NCBI GenBank assembly: GCA_017397765.1
Contig: JAFQIB010000024.1
Coordinates: 1-42,493, forward strand
Direction of reading: 5' to 3'
Source: Clostridia bacterium
Lineage (GTDB): Bacteria; Bacillota; Clostridia; Christensenellales; Aristaeellaceae
DNA length: 42,493 nt
Shown one piece after another: positions 7,401-15,844 of this stretch. Position 1 is the first letter of the stretch. Every line of letters starts with the position of its first letter. Below the pieces are notes generated by a model. It was not told where the DNA came from. It ran no database searches and saw nothing but the letters and a program-made list of their open reading frames with translations. A program made the position numbers and the translations under genes.

Positions 7401-10235
7401 TTACAGCAGGGCGCTCTCACGCGGCCCCAGGTAGCTGGCGGGCAGCTGATGGCCCTCAGGCCAGATCAGGAGGCGCTCCAGGCTCAGGTTGGGGTCAACC
7501 GCACCGATGGTAACTTCGTTCAGGCCCGCCCGGCAGCGGATGCTGGCCTGCACCTTGCGGATGTGGCTGACCATGGCGGCGCACCAGCGGGGATCGCTGT
7601 TTTCACCGGCACGGTAATCCGCCGGGACGCAGGTGACGGTCTGCATGCTGCCGTCGGGGCCGGTGAGGGTGCAGCGCATGGGAACGCCGGGCTGCACGGG
7701 GCTGGTGGGGGTGAGCCACATTTCGCATACATAGTCACCCGCCGTTTCCGCGAAGAAGCGGTAGGTAAGGGCCGGCGCGCTTTCGCCGGGCTGGAAGGCG
7801 GCTGTGGTGGGGTACACCTTCACGGCGCTGCCGCTGCGGCCGTAGCCGGGCAGCACCCGGAAGGCAGCGTTCTTTGCATCCTGCTTCCGGCAGAAGTGGG
7901 GCGCTTCAATGGTGACGACCTGTTTGACCGGCATGTAGGCAGGCTGGGCGTTTTCGGCATGCTTTTTCGCAGCAACGTCCACCGCTACCCGGCCGTCGTC
8001 CGCCAGGATCAGCAGACGGCACTGCTGCAGTTCACCGCTCAGCCTGCTGTGGTCGCAGGTGAGGGTCACAAAGTCCAGATCGCAGGTCTTGCCCGACCGG
8101 GGCGTTACGGTCAGCCAGTCGGCCTCGCCTTCGATGCGCCAGGTCAGCTCGCCCGTGCCGGCGTTGGCGATCTCGAGCTTCACCTCGGTCACGCCCGCAT
8201 CGCAGAAATCATCCGCCGGGATGACCATGGGGCCGAAGTAGGCACGCCCGCAGATGCGCTCGTCATCCGCCCGGGAGACACTCAGGCGGGGCTCCTTCCA
8301 GGGATAGACGTAGGTGCGCAGGGGCATCTTGCAGCCGTCCTCATTCCACATGGTGAAGCCGATGTGGGCCTCGCGCTCCATGCCGGACCATTTGCCGTCC
8401 CGGAAGGCGGCGTATTCGGCGCACAGCGCCTCATCCTCGGCCATGCATTCGGCCACCCGGTCGGCAAAGTAGTTGGCGACAGGACGGGCCTGGGCGGCGT
8501 GGTGGGCGTTGGTGCCGGCCATCAGATGCATGTCCAGCAGGTTGATGCTGCTGGTCAGGGGCAGGTGCACCAGGGAGTAGTAGGCGTCCTTCGCCGGCTG
8601 GGTGAAATGGGCATACAGTGCATCGCTGGCCCGCCAGAGGGATTCGCCCAGCTCGTACATGCGCACGGATTCGTTCTCGTGGCAGGGATGATAGACGCTG
8701 GCGTTCAGCGCCTCGGGACGGCGCTTGCCGTTGAGGTCGTACAGGTCGGTCAGCACCTGGGCCACGGCGGTCTGCTCCGCCTCATCCAGCCCGGGGAAGG
8801 TCTCGGCGGCAAAATGGTCCACCCACTTGCGCCAGTTCAGCACATCGTGGCTGCCCCACTTGTCATAATCGTAGGCCAGGTCGAGGAACTGGTGGAGGCT
8901 GACCTCATTGCCCTTCAGGTCGCCGGTGTTGAGGATCCACACGTCGCGGATGCCGTAGTCGTAGGCCAGGCACATCTGCTCCCACAGCTTGGAGAAGGGG
9001 GTGGAGGGCATCCACTCGTAGCTCACCGGGCCGCCGTGGTAGTCCACATGGTAATACATGCCCCAGCCGCAGCCGCGCTTTTTCAGGGCGGCGGTCATTT
9101 CCGGGGTGGGCAGGCTGCGCATGAAACCGTGATTGTCCTCGCACAGCATGCAGACTGTGTCGGTCAGGCCTTCCCAGTCTTTGAGGCCCTGGACGGTCTC
9201 ATTGCCGTAGAAGAAGGGCTCGACCTCCTTGTACAGCGCCAGCAGCCGGGGCTGATCCTTCGATTTGGGGCCGGCGTGCTGCTGGATGAGCGCCTCCTGG
9301 GTGGTGATGACGTCCTTGAGGTATTCGATGTTGGCGCGAAGGCCGGAATCTTCGCCCAGCATGGCGCTGTCCGCCTCGCCGCGCATGCCGATGGTGATCA
9401 GATGCTCGTACTTGCCGGAGCGCTTCAGGCCGTCCTCCCAGAAGCGGGTGATGCCCTCGCGGTTGCGCACGAAGTTCCAGTCCGTGCCGTACTTGCCGCC
9501 GGCCTGGATGGAATGCTTGAATTCCTCGCCTGCCCGCAGGCAGGGCTCATGATGGCTGTTGCCCACCACGATGCCGTATTCGTCCGCCAGCTCCTCGTTG
9601 AGGGCGCCGGGGCCTTCCTCGGCGAAGACGCTGGCCCACATGGCGGGCCACATATAGTTGGCCTTCAGCCGCAGCAGCAGCTCGAAAACGTGGTCGTACA
9701 TCTGGGCGTTCACGCCGCCGAAATGCTCCATGCACCAGTTGCCGAAGCAAGGCCACTCGTCGTTGATGAACAGGCCGCGGTAGCGGACGCTGGGCTCCTT
9801 CGATACGGTGCAGAGATCCTCCCGGAGTTTGATCTCCGCGCAGGGGACGGGATCGACATCGCCCCAGTAGCATAGCGGCGACACGCCGATATACCGGGAC
9901 AGCTCGAACATGCCGAACTCGGTGCCGCGCTTGTCGGAGCCGAGGATGACCAGATTGCCGTCCGCCATGGCGATGGTGAAGCATTCCCACTTGCCGCGGA
10001 TCATTTCCGCCTGGGGCAGCTTGCCGGAGGCGATCAGCTGATCCGCCAGCGCGGAGCAGCCCAGGGTGGCGCACAGCACATGGGGCGCGTCGGGCTTTTC
10101 CCGAAGCAGCGCGGGCTTGACGCCGGAGACCTTTTCCACGTCGGCGATCACCTTGCCTGCCACGCGCAGGACGCCGGCATAAGCGGTTTCTTCCACCACG
10201 AAGGGAAGGGCGGTACCGTTTTTCGTCAGAAACAT
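7401..10235 (-). CDS. Glycoside hydrolase family 115 alpha-glucuronidase
   Basis: Predicted to remove alpha-1,2-linked (4-O-methyl)glucuronic acid side chains from glucuronoxylan or its oligomers. The 944 residues show the GH115 pattern: an N-terminal domain, the segment RYRGLFINDEWP (151-162), NYMWPAMW (193-200) and GNSHHEP (225-231), a long central domain rich in Trp and Tyr, and a C-terminal beta-rich part. There is no signal peptide, so it should act in the cytosol on imported oligosaccharides. It begins 12 nt after the metallophosphoesterase-fold gene and precedes the MATE gene, forming one operon. No sugar transporter or other xylanolytic gene is in the window. Family assignment is secure; substrate is inferred from the family. 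Confidence 0.9.
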   Translation of the reverse strand: MFLTKNGTALPFVVEETAYAGVLRVAGKVIADVEKVSGVKPALLREKPDAPHVLCATLGCSALADQLIASGKLPQAEMIRGKWECFTIAMADGNLVILGSDKRGTEFGMFELSRYIGVSPLCYWGDVDPVPCAEIKLREDLCTVSKEPSVRYRGLFINDEWPCFGNWCMEHFGGVNAQMYDHVFELLLRLKANYMWPAMWASVFAEEGPGALNEELADEYGIVVGNSHHEPCLRAGEEFKHSIQAGGKYGTDWNFVRNREGITRFWEDGLKRSGKYEHLITIGMRGEADSAMLGEDSGLRANIEYLKDVITTQEALIQQHAGPKSKDQPRLLALYKEVEPFFYGNETVQGLKDWEGLTDTVCMLCEDNHGFMRSLPTPEMTAALKKRGCGWGMYYHVDYHGGPVSYEWMPSTPFSKLWEQMCLAYDYGIRDVWILNTGDLKGNEVSLHQFLDLAYDYDKWGSHDVLNWRKWVDHFAAETFPGLDEAEQTAVAQVLTDLYDLNGKRRPEALNASVYHPCHENESVRMYELGESLWRASDALYAHFTQPAKDAYYSLVHLPLTSSINLLDMHLMAGTNAHHAAQARPVANYFADRVAECMAEDEALCAEYAAFRDGKWSGMEREAHIGFTMWNEDGCKMPLRTYVYPWKEPRLSVSRADDERICGRAYFGPMVIPADDFCDAGVTEVKLEIANAGTGELTWRIEGEADWLTVTPRSGKTCDLDFVTLTCDHSRLSGELQQCRLLILADDGRVAVDVAAKKHAENAQPAYMPVKQVVTIEAPHFCRKQDAKNAAFRVLPGYGRSGSAVKVYPTTAAFQPGESAPALTYRFFAETAGDYVCEMWLTPTSPVQPGVPMRCTLTGPDGSMQTVTCVPADYRAGENSDPRWCAAMVSHIRKVQASIRCRAGLNEVTIGAVDPNLSLERLLIWPEGHQLPASYLGPRESALL

Positions 10236-10247
10236 ATGGTTGCCTCC

Positions 10248-11318
10248 TCAGTACAGATGGGGGGTCAGCACCAGCATGGTGGCGCCGGGGGCGTTGAACA
10301 GACGGAAGGGCATGAACCAGGGATAATCCGTACCTGCGCCAAGGCCGGGGCTGATGTGCTGCCACACGCCTGCCAGATAGCCCATGCCGGTGACCTTTTC
10401 ATCCTCGGGGAAGAAGCCCAGCTCCGGCACATAGACCGCGCCAAGGCCGGGAATCCGCCACTGGCCGCCGCAGTAGCCGCCGGAGAGGATCAGGGACACC
10501 TTACTCATGGAAAATACCTTGCTGGTTGCCCAGGCGCGGGACTCTGCCACCGCCTCCCGGGACAGGGGCATATGGCTCACGGCGATCTGCACATGGCTTT
10601 CCTGCATGGAGGCGATCTTTTCGCGGATGCGCTGCATGCGCTGCACCTGATATTCCGCGGTGCGCTTCAGGGCTGCCTGATCCGCCGAGAGGGGCTCCAC
10701 CTGGGCGTTGAGCATATCGATCTGGTTCTGCCAGGCCTTTTCGGTGCTGACGGTATCCATGGTGTACAATTCCTCGGGGGTGAACCAGACCGTGCCCTTG
10801 CCGGCGGTGACGGCGTAGGGCTCATCCAGCAGGATCACGCCTGCGTCGATGAGCTGCTGCGCCCAGTCCGCATAGGCGGAGAGGCTGGCGTGGGCGGTGG
10901 TGGCGTAGAGCGCCGGATCGCCTGCGCCCGGCAGCAGCAGCACCGGCGTCCCCGTCGGCATCTGGCTCACCAGATCCAGCACGGGCTGCACATGACCGCT
11001 TTCCCCCACCATGTTGCCCGAGAGCACGACAGCACCGTAGCCGCTGCGATTGCCGATGGCCTTCTTGACGGCGGACTGCCGGTCACCCAGCTCCGCGCCG
11101 TTCAGGTCGGACAGGTGCAGGATGGTGAAGTTGTCCAGCGCGGTGGGCAGATCGGAAATGGTGACGTACTCGCGGGTATAGGCGACGGTGTGGGTCATGG
11201 CCAGGTTGGCGGTGAAGAGCACCGCCAGCAGCAGGAGGATGACGACGATGAAGCCGATCAGAAAGCCCCTGCCGCGATGGCTTTCCTCGACGAAGATGTA
11301 TTGCTGACGGCGTGCCAT
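10248..11318 (-). CDS. Membrane-anchored metallophosphoesterase-fold protein with degenerate active site
   Basis: 356 residues: a short cytosolic segment, one membrane helix (about 19-41), then an outward-facing calcineurin-like phosphoesterase domain. The fold motifs align in order but most metal ligands are altered: motif I LSDLN (70-73; the usual D-x-H has Asn), motif II SGN (100-102; usual GD), motif III PGAGD (130-134; usual GNHD), motif IV SHMP with His249 kept, and motif V SGGYCGGQ (279-286; both His of GHTHGGQ lost). It is therefore probably not a normal binuclear-metal phosphatase. An insertion at about 185-245 is helical and charged. ATG 11318 has GGAGG about 10 nt upstream; the upstream ATG in the same frame (11408) would include the promoter. 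First gene of the GH115-MATE operon. Confidence 0.75.
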   Translation of the reverse strand: MARRQQYIFVEESHRGRGFLIGFIVVILLLLAVLFTANLAMTHTVAYTREYVTISDLPTALDNFTILHLSDLNGAELGDRQSAVKKAIGNRSGYGAVVLSGNMVGESGHVQPVLDLVSQMPTGTPVLLLPGAGDPALYATTAHASLSAYADWAQQLIDAGVILLDEPYAVTAGKGTVWFTPEELYTMDTVSTEKAWQNQIDMLNAQVEPLSADQAALKRTAEYQVQRMQRIREKIASMQESHVQIAVSHMPLSREAVAESRAWATSKVFSMSKVSLILSGGYCGGQWRIPGLGAVYVPELGFFPEDEKVTGMGYLAGVWQHISPGLGAGTDYPWFMPFRLFNAPGATMLVLTPHLY

Positions 11319-11352
11319 AGGATCGCAACCTCCGCAAATTTTCTCAGCATAC

Positions 11353-11381
11353 ATTATAGTGCTTCTTCCTGCCAAGCGCAA
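11353..11381 (-). promoter_or_regulatory. Promoter of the metallophosphoesterase-GH115-MATE operon
   Basis: Minus strand: -35 TTGCGC (11376-11381), 17-bp spacer, -10 TATAAT (11353-11358). Transcription would start near 11346, about 28 nt before the ATG at 11318. This rules out the longer ORF start at 11408. Confidence 0.7.
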
Positions 11382-11443
11382 GGGGCGCAGGCGTAAATAA
11401 ATCGTCATATTCAGCAGAAATGCAGGCAGACCGGCCCAACATT

Positions 11444-11466
11444 TCCGCTGCCTGTGGTACTATAAA
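11444..11466 (+). promoter_or_regulatory. Possible promoter of the sigma-factor gene
   Basis: A TATAAA at 11461-11466 sits about 40 nt before the GTG start. No good sigma-A -35 lies 17 bp upstream (AACATT at 11438-11443). The gene may use another sigma factor, possibly its own product. Confidence 0.3.
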
Positions 11467-11508
11467 GGCAGAAGCTTCTGACCAATCCCTTTGAAAGGCG
11501 GTGTGCCC

Positions 11509-13104
11509 GTGCGCGAACGATTTGCGGCCTGGGTGGAGGAATACTCGCTGTCTCTGCTGCGGTGGGCCCGGGGAAAGACCGGTGACCCGACCGCTGCCGA
11601 AGATCTGGCCCAGGAGGTCTGGCTGCAGTTCTTTTCCGCTGTCAGACGGGAGGCGGAGGCCGCGCAGGCCATCGCCCAGCCGGAGCATCTGCTGTGGAAG
11701 GTTGCCCGCCATGTGTGGCTCAAATCCCTGCGGCAAAAGGAGCTGCTGCCCCTCATGGCAGACGCGCCCGCCCCGGAGGACTTTGCCGCAGACATTGCCC
11801 AGCGGCAGGAGGACGCCCGGCTGCGTGCCTGGGTGCACCAAAAGATTGTCAATCTGAACAGGCTGCAAAGGGAGATTTTCATCCTGTACTATGTGGAGAA
11901 GGTGCCGCAGAAGGAGATCGCCCGCCGCCTGGGTGTGAAGGAAAGCACCCTGCGCTGGCACCTGTCCGACACAAGACGCAAGATCAAGGAGGAAGCAGAC
12001 CATATGACGGACACCGAATTTGTCTACCGCCCGCGAAAACTGAATCTGGGCATCAACGGCCAGGCTGTGGCCCGGCTGGATACCACCCGCATCAACAGCA
12101 ATCTGCTGATGCAGAACATTCTCCTGGCCTGCTATGAACAGGGCCGCACCGCCGCAGAGCTGGCGGAGATGCTGGGCGTGGCCCGGCCCTACATCGAACA
12201 CGATATCACCTGGCTGGCGGAGCGGGAGTTCCTCGCCGAAGAAAAGGGCCGGTACTTCACCACGTTCATGATCAGCACCTGCACGCAGGAGCATCGGATT
12301 TACTGCGTGTACGAGAACCACAAGGCGGCCCTGTCCGGCGCGATCTGCCGGTATCTGCTCGACCATGAGGCGGACATCCGCCGCATTGGCTTCACCGGCT
12401 GCGACAAGCCTATGAACAAGCTGCTGTGGACGCTGATCTACTTCTTCACCATGGTGCTGGATATGCCCTGCAATCCCCCGGAGAAGCCCTACCGTCCCGA
12501 CGGCGGCCGCTACTGGCCGCTGGGGTTTGACCGCAGCGACTTTGATCCCGACAGTCCCCGGGCGAACTTTGCTTACAATGGCGGCATGTGCAGCGACGGC
12601 TTCAACTGGTTTGGCCTGCACAACTTCGGGCAAAGCGAAATTGAGGACATGCTGGACGGCTGGACGCCGGAATACCTGCGCCTGCGGACGCTGCTGGTGA
12701 AGCTCATCCACGGCGGCTTTGACCCTTCTCTGGTCACGGAGGAGGAAAAATTCCCCCTGGCCCAGCTGATCGAGAAGGGCTTCCTGTTCATGGAGGACGA
12801 CCGGCTTGTGCCGAACTTCCTCATCTTTACCCGGGCGCAGCACGAACAGCTCTGCCGGGAGATCTTTGCGCCGCTGGCAGAGACCCTTCAGCCGGAGGTG
12901 ACAGCCCTTGCCCGGGACCTGCATGCATTGAGCCTTTCCAATCTGCCGGCACATCTCAAGCACCTTGCACCCCTGGCAGAGGCCATGGCCCAGCATGAGG
13001 TGGGCTACATGACCGAGCTCCTGGCCTTCCGGGACGGCACGCTCTATCAGCCTGCGGACAAGCGGGATGGAGAGTTCTTGACGATGGCGTATATCTGCCG
13101 GTGA
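11509..13104 (+). CDS. ECF-type sigma factor with winged-helix-like segment and large C-terminal extension
   Basis: Sigma-70 family regulator of 531 residues, about three times the usual ECF length. Region 2 covers about 1-75 (AAEDLAQEVWLQF, then WKVARHVWLKSLR). Region 4 covers about 108-165 (LQREIFILYYVEKVPQKEIARRLGV, shown here as motif description only in part: REIFILYY and KEIARRLGV). A second helix-turn-helix follows at about 203-255 (AAELAEMLGVARPYIEHDI, then a wing-like segment). The last 275 residues match no domain I recognise and contain no membrane helix. GTG 11509 is preferred over the TTG at 11491 because AAAGGCGG lies about 7 nt upstream. It is divergent from the phosphoesterase-GH115 operon, 190 bp away, so local control is possible. 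No anti-sigma gene is adjacent, suggesting that the extension itself may control activity. Confidence 0.8.
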   Translation: MRERFAAWVEEYSLSLLRWARGKTGDPTAAEDLAQEVWLQFFSAVRREAEAAQAIAQPEHLLWKVARHVWLKSLRQKELLPLMADAPAPEDFAADIAQRQEDARLRAWVHQKIVNLNRLQREIFILYYVEKVPQKEIARRLGVKESTLRWHLSDTRRKIKEEADHMTDTEFVYRPRKLNLGINGQAVARLDTTRINSNLLMQNILLACYEQGRTAAELAEMLGVARPYIEHDITWLAEREFLAEEKGRYFTTFMISTCTQEHRIYCVYENHKAALSGAICRYLLDHEADIRRIGFTGCDKPMNKLLWTLIYFFTMVLDMPCNPPEKPYRPDGGRYWPLGFDRSDFDPDSPRANFAYNGGMCSDGFNWFGLHNFGQSEIEDMLDGWTPEYLRLRTLLVKLIHGGFDPSLVTEEEKFPLAQLIEKGFLFMEDDRLVPNFLIFTRAQHEQLCREIFAPLAETLQPEVTALARDLHALSLSNLPAHLKHLAPLAEAMAQHEVGYMTELLAFRDGTLYQPADKRDGEFLTMAYICR

Positions 13105-13151
13105 CAGCCCCAAAGTCCCCGGTTTTCTGAACAATATGCCCCCGAAGGTTT

Positions 13152-13178
13152 CCAAAGGGCGACCGGAAAGCCCTTTGG
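13152..13178. repeat. Hairpin after the sigma-factor gene
   Basis: CCAAAGGGC (13152-13160) pairs with GCCCTTTGG (13170-13178), and a smaller hairpin GCCTC/GAGGC follows at 13181-13194. No T-run follows, so termination function is uncertain. No gene lies between 13105 and 13279. Confidence 0.5.
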
Positions 13179-13232
13179 TCGCCTCGGCAGAGGCGAAACC
13201 CTTATGCAGAGGCATGCCCTTGCAGACAATCA

Positions 13233-13264
13233 GAGCCCGCAGAGGCAAAATCCTCTGCGGGCTC
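13233..13264 (-). terminator. Terminator of the Veg-like gene
   Basis: Perfect 13-bp stem GAGCCCGCAGAGG (13233-13245) / CCTCTGCGGGCTC (13252-13264) with a 6-nt loop, 15 nt after the stop of the minus-strand gene. It could also serve the convergent sigma-factor gene. A T-run is lacking on both strands. Confidence 0.6.
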
Positions 13265-13279
13265 CGGGTCTGTTCGGCG

Positions 13280-13534
13280 TTACGCCGGCGGCAGGATCTC
13301 CACGCGCCGGGTCAGCAGATCAGCGTAGGTGAAGGTGTGACGCTGGGGAATGCCGCAGCTGGTCTCCTCCACGCAGAAGACGTGCTTGTATACGCCGACG
13401 ATGACGGCCGGTGCGTCCTGCACTGCCTTGGCGTGGCTCAGAGCGATGTTCAGACGGATCTGCGGATTTTCTTTGCAGATCGCGGCCACATATGCCCTGC
13501 AGCCTTCGAGGGTGGGGGGAATGCTGGTTGCCAT
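13280..13534 (-). CDS. Veg-like small protein
   Basis: 84-residue protein whose C-terminal half resembles the Veg family of Firmicutes. The pattern V-x-G-V-Y-x-x-V-F-x-V followed by FTYADLLTRRVEI matches the Veg pattern in which a YPSVFVV strand is followed by SYSYADVLT-x-x-VEL. Veg in Bacillus subtilis is a short, highly expressed protein linked to biofilm gene control. The N-terminal half (TLEGCRAYVAAICKENPQIRL) is more diverged. The ATG has GAAAGGA 8-10 nt upstream. It is monocistronic, with its own possible promoter at 13660 and terminator at 13233. The assignment rests on pattern memory and is moderate. Confidence 0.6.
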   Translation of the reverse strand: MATSIPPTLEGCRAYVAAICKENPQIRLNIALSHAKAVQDAPAVIVGVYKHVFCVEETSCGIPQRHTFTYADLLTRRVEILPPA

Positions 13535-13659
13535 GCTGTGTCCTTTCGGTGCAATACGTCGCGGCAGGAGCGATTGACCGGTTTGATCGGTGCGGCTTGG
13601 CCGGCTGCCGTCGGCCGCAGATGCAAAAGCACACCGGAAGCGGGAGGCTTCTTGCTGCT

Positions 13660-13668
13660 ATTTTAGCA
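13660..13668 (-). promoter_or_regulatory. Possible extended -10 promoter of the Veg-like gene
   Basis: On the minus strand TGC-TAAAAT (13660-13668) forms an extended -10 element. No good -35 is present at 17 bp. The leader would be about 118 nt and contains a GGCCGAC/GCAGCCGGCC-type hairpin. Confidence 0.35.
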
Positions 13669-13703
13669 TACTTTTTGGCAAAAAGCATGCGGCGGCGCGC
13701 AAA

Positions 13704-13738
13704 AAAACAGGCTGACACATGCTGCGTCAGCCCGTTTT
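13704..13738 (-). terminator. Intrinsic terminator of rimO-pgsA
   Basis: On the minus strand AAAACGGGCTGAC pairs with GTCAGCCTGTTTT over a 10-nt loop (one G-U pair), followed by a run of T. It begins 10 nt after the pgsA stop. Confidence 0.85.
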
Positions 13739-13747
13739 GATATGCAC

Positions 13748-14320
13748 TTATTTTGCGTTGCGGATCACGTCAAAATTGCGCTTGAAATAGTCCACGCCGC
13801 TCCAGACGGTGATGGCCACCACCCAGAGGACGATGATCCAGCCGATCACGTCCACGATGGTCAGCAGCACCGGCACATTGGGGAAGACCACCGGCGCAAG
13901 GCGGCCTGCGATCATCAGGAACAGCACCAGCACGATCTGGCTGACGGTCTTGATCTTGCCCAGCTTGCCGGCAGCAATGACCCGGCCCTGGCCGACGGCC
14001 ACCATGCGCAGCCCATCCACCGCCAGCTCCCGGGCGAGGATGAGGATCACGGCCCAGTGGGGCAGGAGACCTGCATGGGTCAGCATGATCATGGCGGACA
14101 GATTGAGCAGCTTATCGGCCACCGGGTCGATGAACTTGCCGAAATCGGTCACGATATTGTCGCGGCGGGCAATGTGGCCGTCCAGATAATCGGTGTAGGC
14201 TGCTGCGCCGAAGACGGCTGCGGACAACAGCACCATCGGCCAGCCGGGCAGGTACATCAGGAGCACCATCAAGGGAATCAGCGCCACGCGCAGAAGGCTC
14301 AGTTTGTTCGGTGTATTCAT
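13748..14320 (-). CDS. pgsA: CDP-diacylglycerol-glycerol-3-phosphate 3-phosphatidyltransferase
   Basis: Integral membrane enzyme that joins CDP-diacylglycerol and glycerol-3-phosphate to phosphatidylglycerolphosphate, the committed step to phosphatidylglycerol and cardiolipin. The CDP-alcohol phosphotransferase signature D-x2-DG-x2-AR-x8-G-x3-D-x3-D is complete: D44, D47-G48, A51-R52, G61, D65, D69. Length (190 residues) and membrane helices fit PgsA. The start ATG overlaps the rimO stop by one base (TAATG), indicating translational coupling. The rimO-pgsA order is common in Firmicutes. A paralogue acting on serine or another alcohol is less likely given the neighbour and the size. Confidence 0.93.
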   Translation of the reverse strand: MNTPNKLSLLRVALIPLMVLLMYLPGWPMVLLSAAVFGAAAYTDYLDGHIARRDNIVTDFGKFIDPVADKLLNLSAMIMLTHAGLLPHWAVILILARELAVDGLRMVAVGQGRVIAAGKLGKIKTVSQIVLVLFLMIAGRLAPVVFPNVPVLLTIVDVIGWIIVLWVVAITVWSGVDYFKRNFDVIRNAK

Positions 14321-15645
14321 TACAGCATTTCTCCCATCAGGTCGTAGGTGTCAGCCTGGGTGATTTTCACGTTGACAAAAGTACCAATCTCGGGAACCGG
14401 CTTTCCCTTGCGGGTGAATACGATTTCTCCGTCGGTTTCCGGGGCCTCGCGGTGGCTGCGGCCCAGAATGAAGCCGTCCTCCGCCACATCGGTGACCAGC
14501 ACCTTCTCGGTGGTGCTCACGCGGGCCTGGTTGCGCTTCAGGCTGATGGCGCTCTGCATAGTCATCAGGCGGTCAAGGCGCTCCTGCTTGATCTCCTCGG
14601 GGATCTGATCCGGCATGCGGGCGGCGGGGGTATCCTCCTCGGGGGAGTAGGTGAAGGCGCCCAGCCGGTCAAACTCGGCCTCGCCCAGCACGTCCAGCAG
14701 CTCCTGAAACTGCTCCTCCGTTTCGCCGGGGAAGCCCACGATGATGCTCGTGCGCAGCGTCAGCCCGCGCGCCCTTGCGCCCTTGATGCAGCGCAGGATG
14801 TCGGCCTTGTTGCCCCGGCGGTGCATCCTTTTCAGCACCGTGTCGTTGACGTGCTGGATGGGCAGATCCAGGTATTTGCAGATGTTGGGGGTGTCCGCGA
14901 TCACGTCCAGCAGCCGGTCGTCGGTTTCGTCCGGGTAGCAGTACAGGACGCGCAGCCAGTCCACGCCGTCGATGGCGGCGGCCTTCTTCATCAGCTCGGG
15001 GAGCGTCGTATGTCCGCCTGCATCGGTGCCGAAGCGGGTGGTATCCTGGGCGACGAGGATGTGCTCGCGTACGCCCTGCTTCGCCAGCTTTTCGATCTCC
15101 ACCAGCACGTCCGCCTCGGGCCGGGAGCGGTAAGCGCCGCGGATCAGCGGAATGGCGCAGAAGGTGCAGCGGTTGGAGCAGCCCTCGCCGATGCGGGTGT
15201 AGGCGGAATAGAAGGGCGTGGTCAGCACCCGGTCATGGGCGTAGTAGGAATTGTCGTCCGCGCAGTAGGAGCGCTTCTCGCCCTTCAGGGCGCGCTCGAT
15301 GGCGGCGGGCAGCTCTTTGTACTTGTTGACGCCCATCAGCAGGTCGATCTCGGGGATCTCCGCCTTCAGCGCCTCCTCATAGCGCTGGGCGAGGCAGCCG
15401 GTCACCACCAGCAGCCTGCACCTGCCGGTCTGCTTGTACTGGGCCAGCTCAAAAATGGTGTCGATGGATTCCTCCTTGGCGGACTCGATGAAGCCGCAGG
15501 TGTTCACCATCAGGATATCCGCCTGTGCGGGATCGCCGGTGAATGTATAGCCATGGTCTGCCAGCAGGCCCAGCGCGGTTTCAGAGTCCACGCGGTTCTT
15601 GTTGCAGCCCAGGGAGATCATGCCAACGGAAAGGGGCTTTGTCAT
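14320..15645 (-). CDS. rimO: Ribosomal protein S12 methylthiotransferase RimO
   Basis: Radical-SAM enzyme that adds a methylthio group to the conserved aspartate of ribosomal protein S12. The N-terminal UPF0004 domain holds the auxiliary-cluster cysteines C14, C50 and C84. The radical-SAM motif C156-x3-C160-x2-C163 lies in GEGCSNRCTFC. The C-terminal TRAM domain is the last 65 residues or so. Features such as ISLGCNKNRVDSE and IVGFPGETEEQF favour RimO over MiaB. 441 residues is the normal length. ATG has GGAAGGAG upstream. First gene of the rimO-pgsA operon. Confidence 0.95.
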   Translation of the reverse strand: MTKPLSVGMISLGCNKNRVDSETALGLLADHGYTFTGDPAQADILMVNTCGFIESAKEESIDTIFELAQYKQTGRCRLLVVTGCLAQRYEEALKAEIPEIDLLMGVNKYKELPAAIERALKGEKRSYCADDNSYYAHDRVLTTPFYSAYTRIGEGCSNRCTFCAIPLIRGAYRSRPEADVLVEIEKLAKQGVREHILVAQDTTRFGTDAGGHTTLPELMKKAAAIDGVDWLRVLYCYPDETDDRLLDVIADTPNICKYLDLPIQHVNDTVLKRMHRRGNKADILRCIKGARARGLTLRTSIIVGFPGETEEQFQELLDVLGEAEFDRLGAFTYSPEEDTPAARMPDQIPEEIKQERLDRLMTMQSAISLKRNQARVSTTEKVLVTDVAEDGFILGRSHREAPETDGEIVFTRKGKPVPEIGTFVNVKITQADTYDLMGEML

Positions 15646-15690
15646 GCTCTGACTCCTTCCAGGGAATTGCGGAAAGTGATCCGTCCGCCC

Positions 15691-15719
15691 ATTATATCAT
15701 GTTTTGCCGGATTTGAAAA
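15691..15719 (-). promoter_or_regulatory. Promoter of rimO-pgsA
   Basis: Minus strand: -35 TTTTCA (15714-15719), 17-bp spacer, -10 TATAAT (15691-15696). The leader would be about 40 nt. Confidence 0.75.
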
Positions 15720-15792
15720 GGCGCGATTCGCGTTCGACGCCGCTTTGGACGGAAAAATGACGGCATTTGTCAGCGCTGCGCTGCGGCACGGC

Positions 15793-15821
15793 TTGACAAG
15801 CGGCGCGTTCTGTGCAAGAAT
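15793..15821 (+). promoter_or_regulatory. Promoter of the DUF402 gene
   Basis: -35 TTGACA (15793-15798), 17-bp spacer, -10 AAGAAT (15816-15821). The transcript would start near 15828. This lies after the ATG at 15812 and so supports the GTG start at 15845. Confidence 0.6.
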
Positions 15822-15844
15822 CAGCCGGGAAGGGAGCGAGATGG

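Noticed and set aside
5949-9875. A 1308-codon plus-strand frame over the MATE and GH115 genes
   Set aside because: It is antisense to two clear protein families and its product is rich in His, Gln and Gly, typical of a GC-rich shadow frame.
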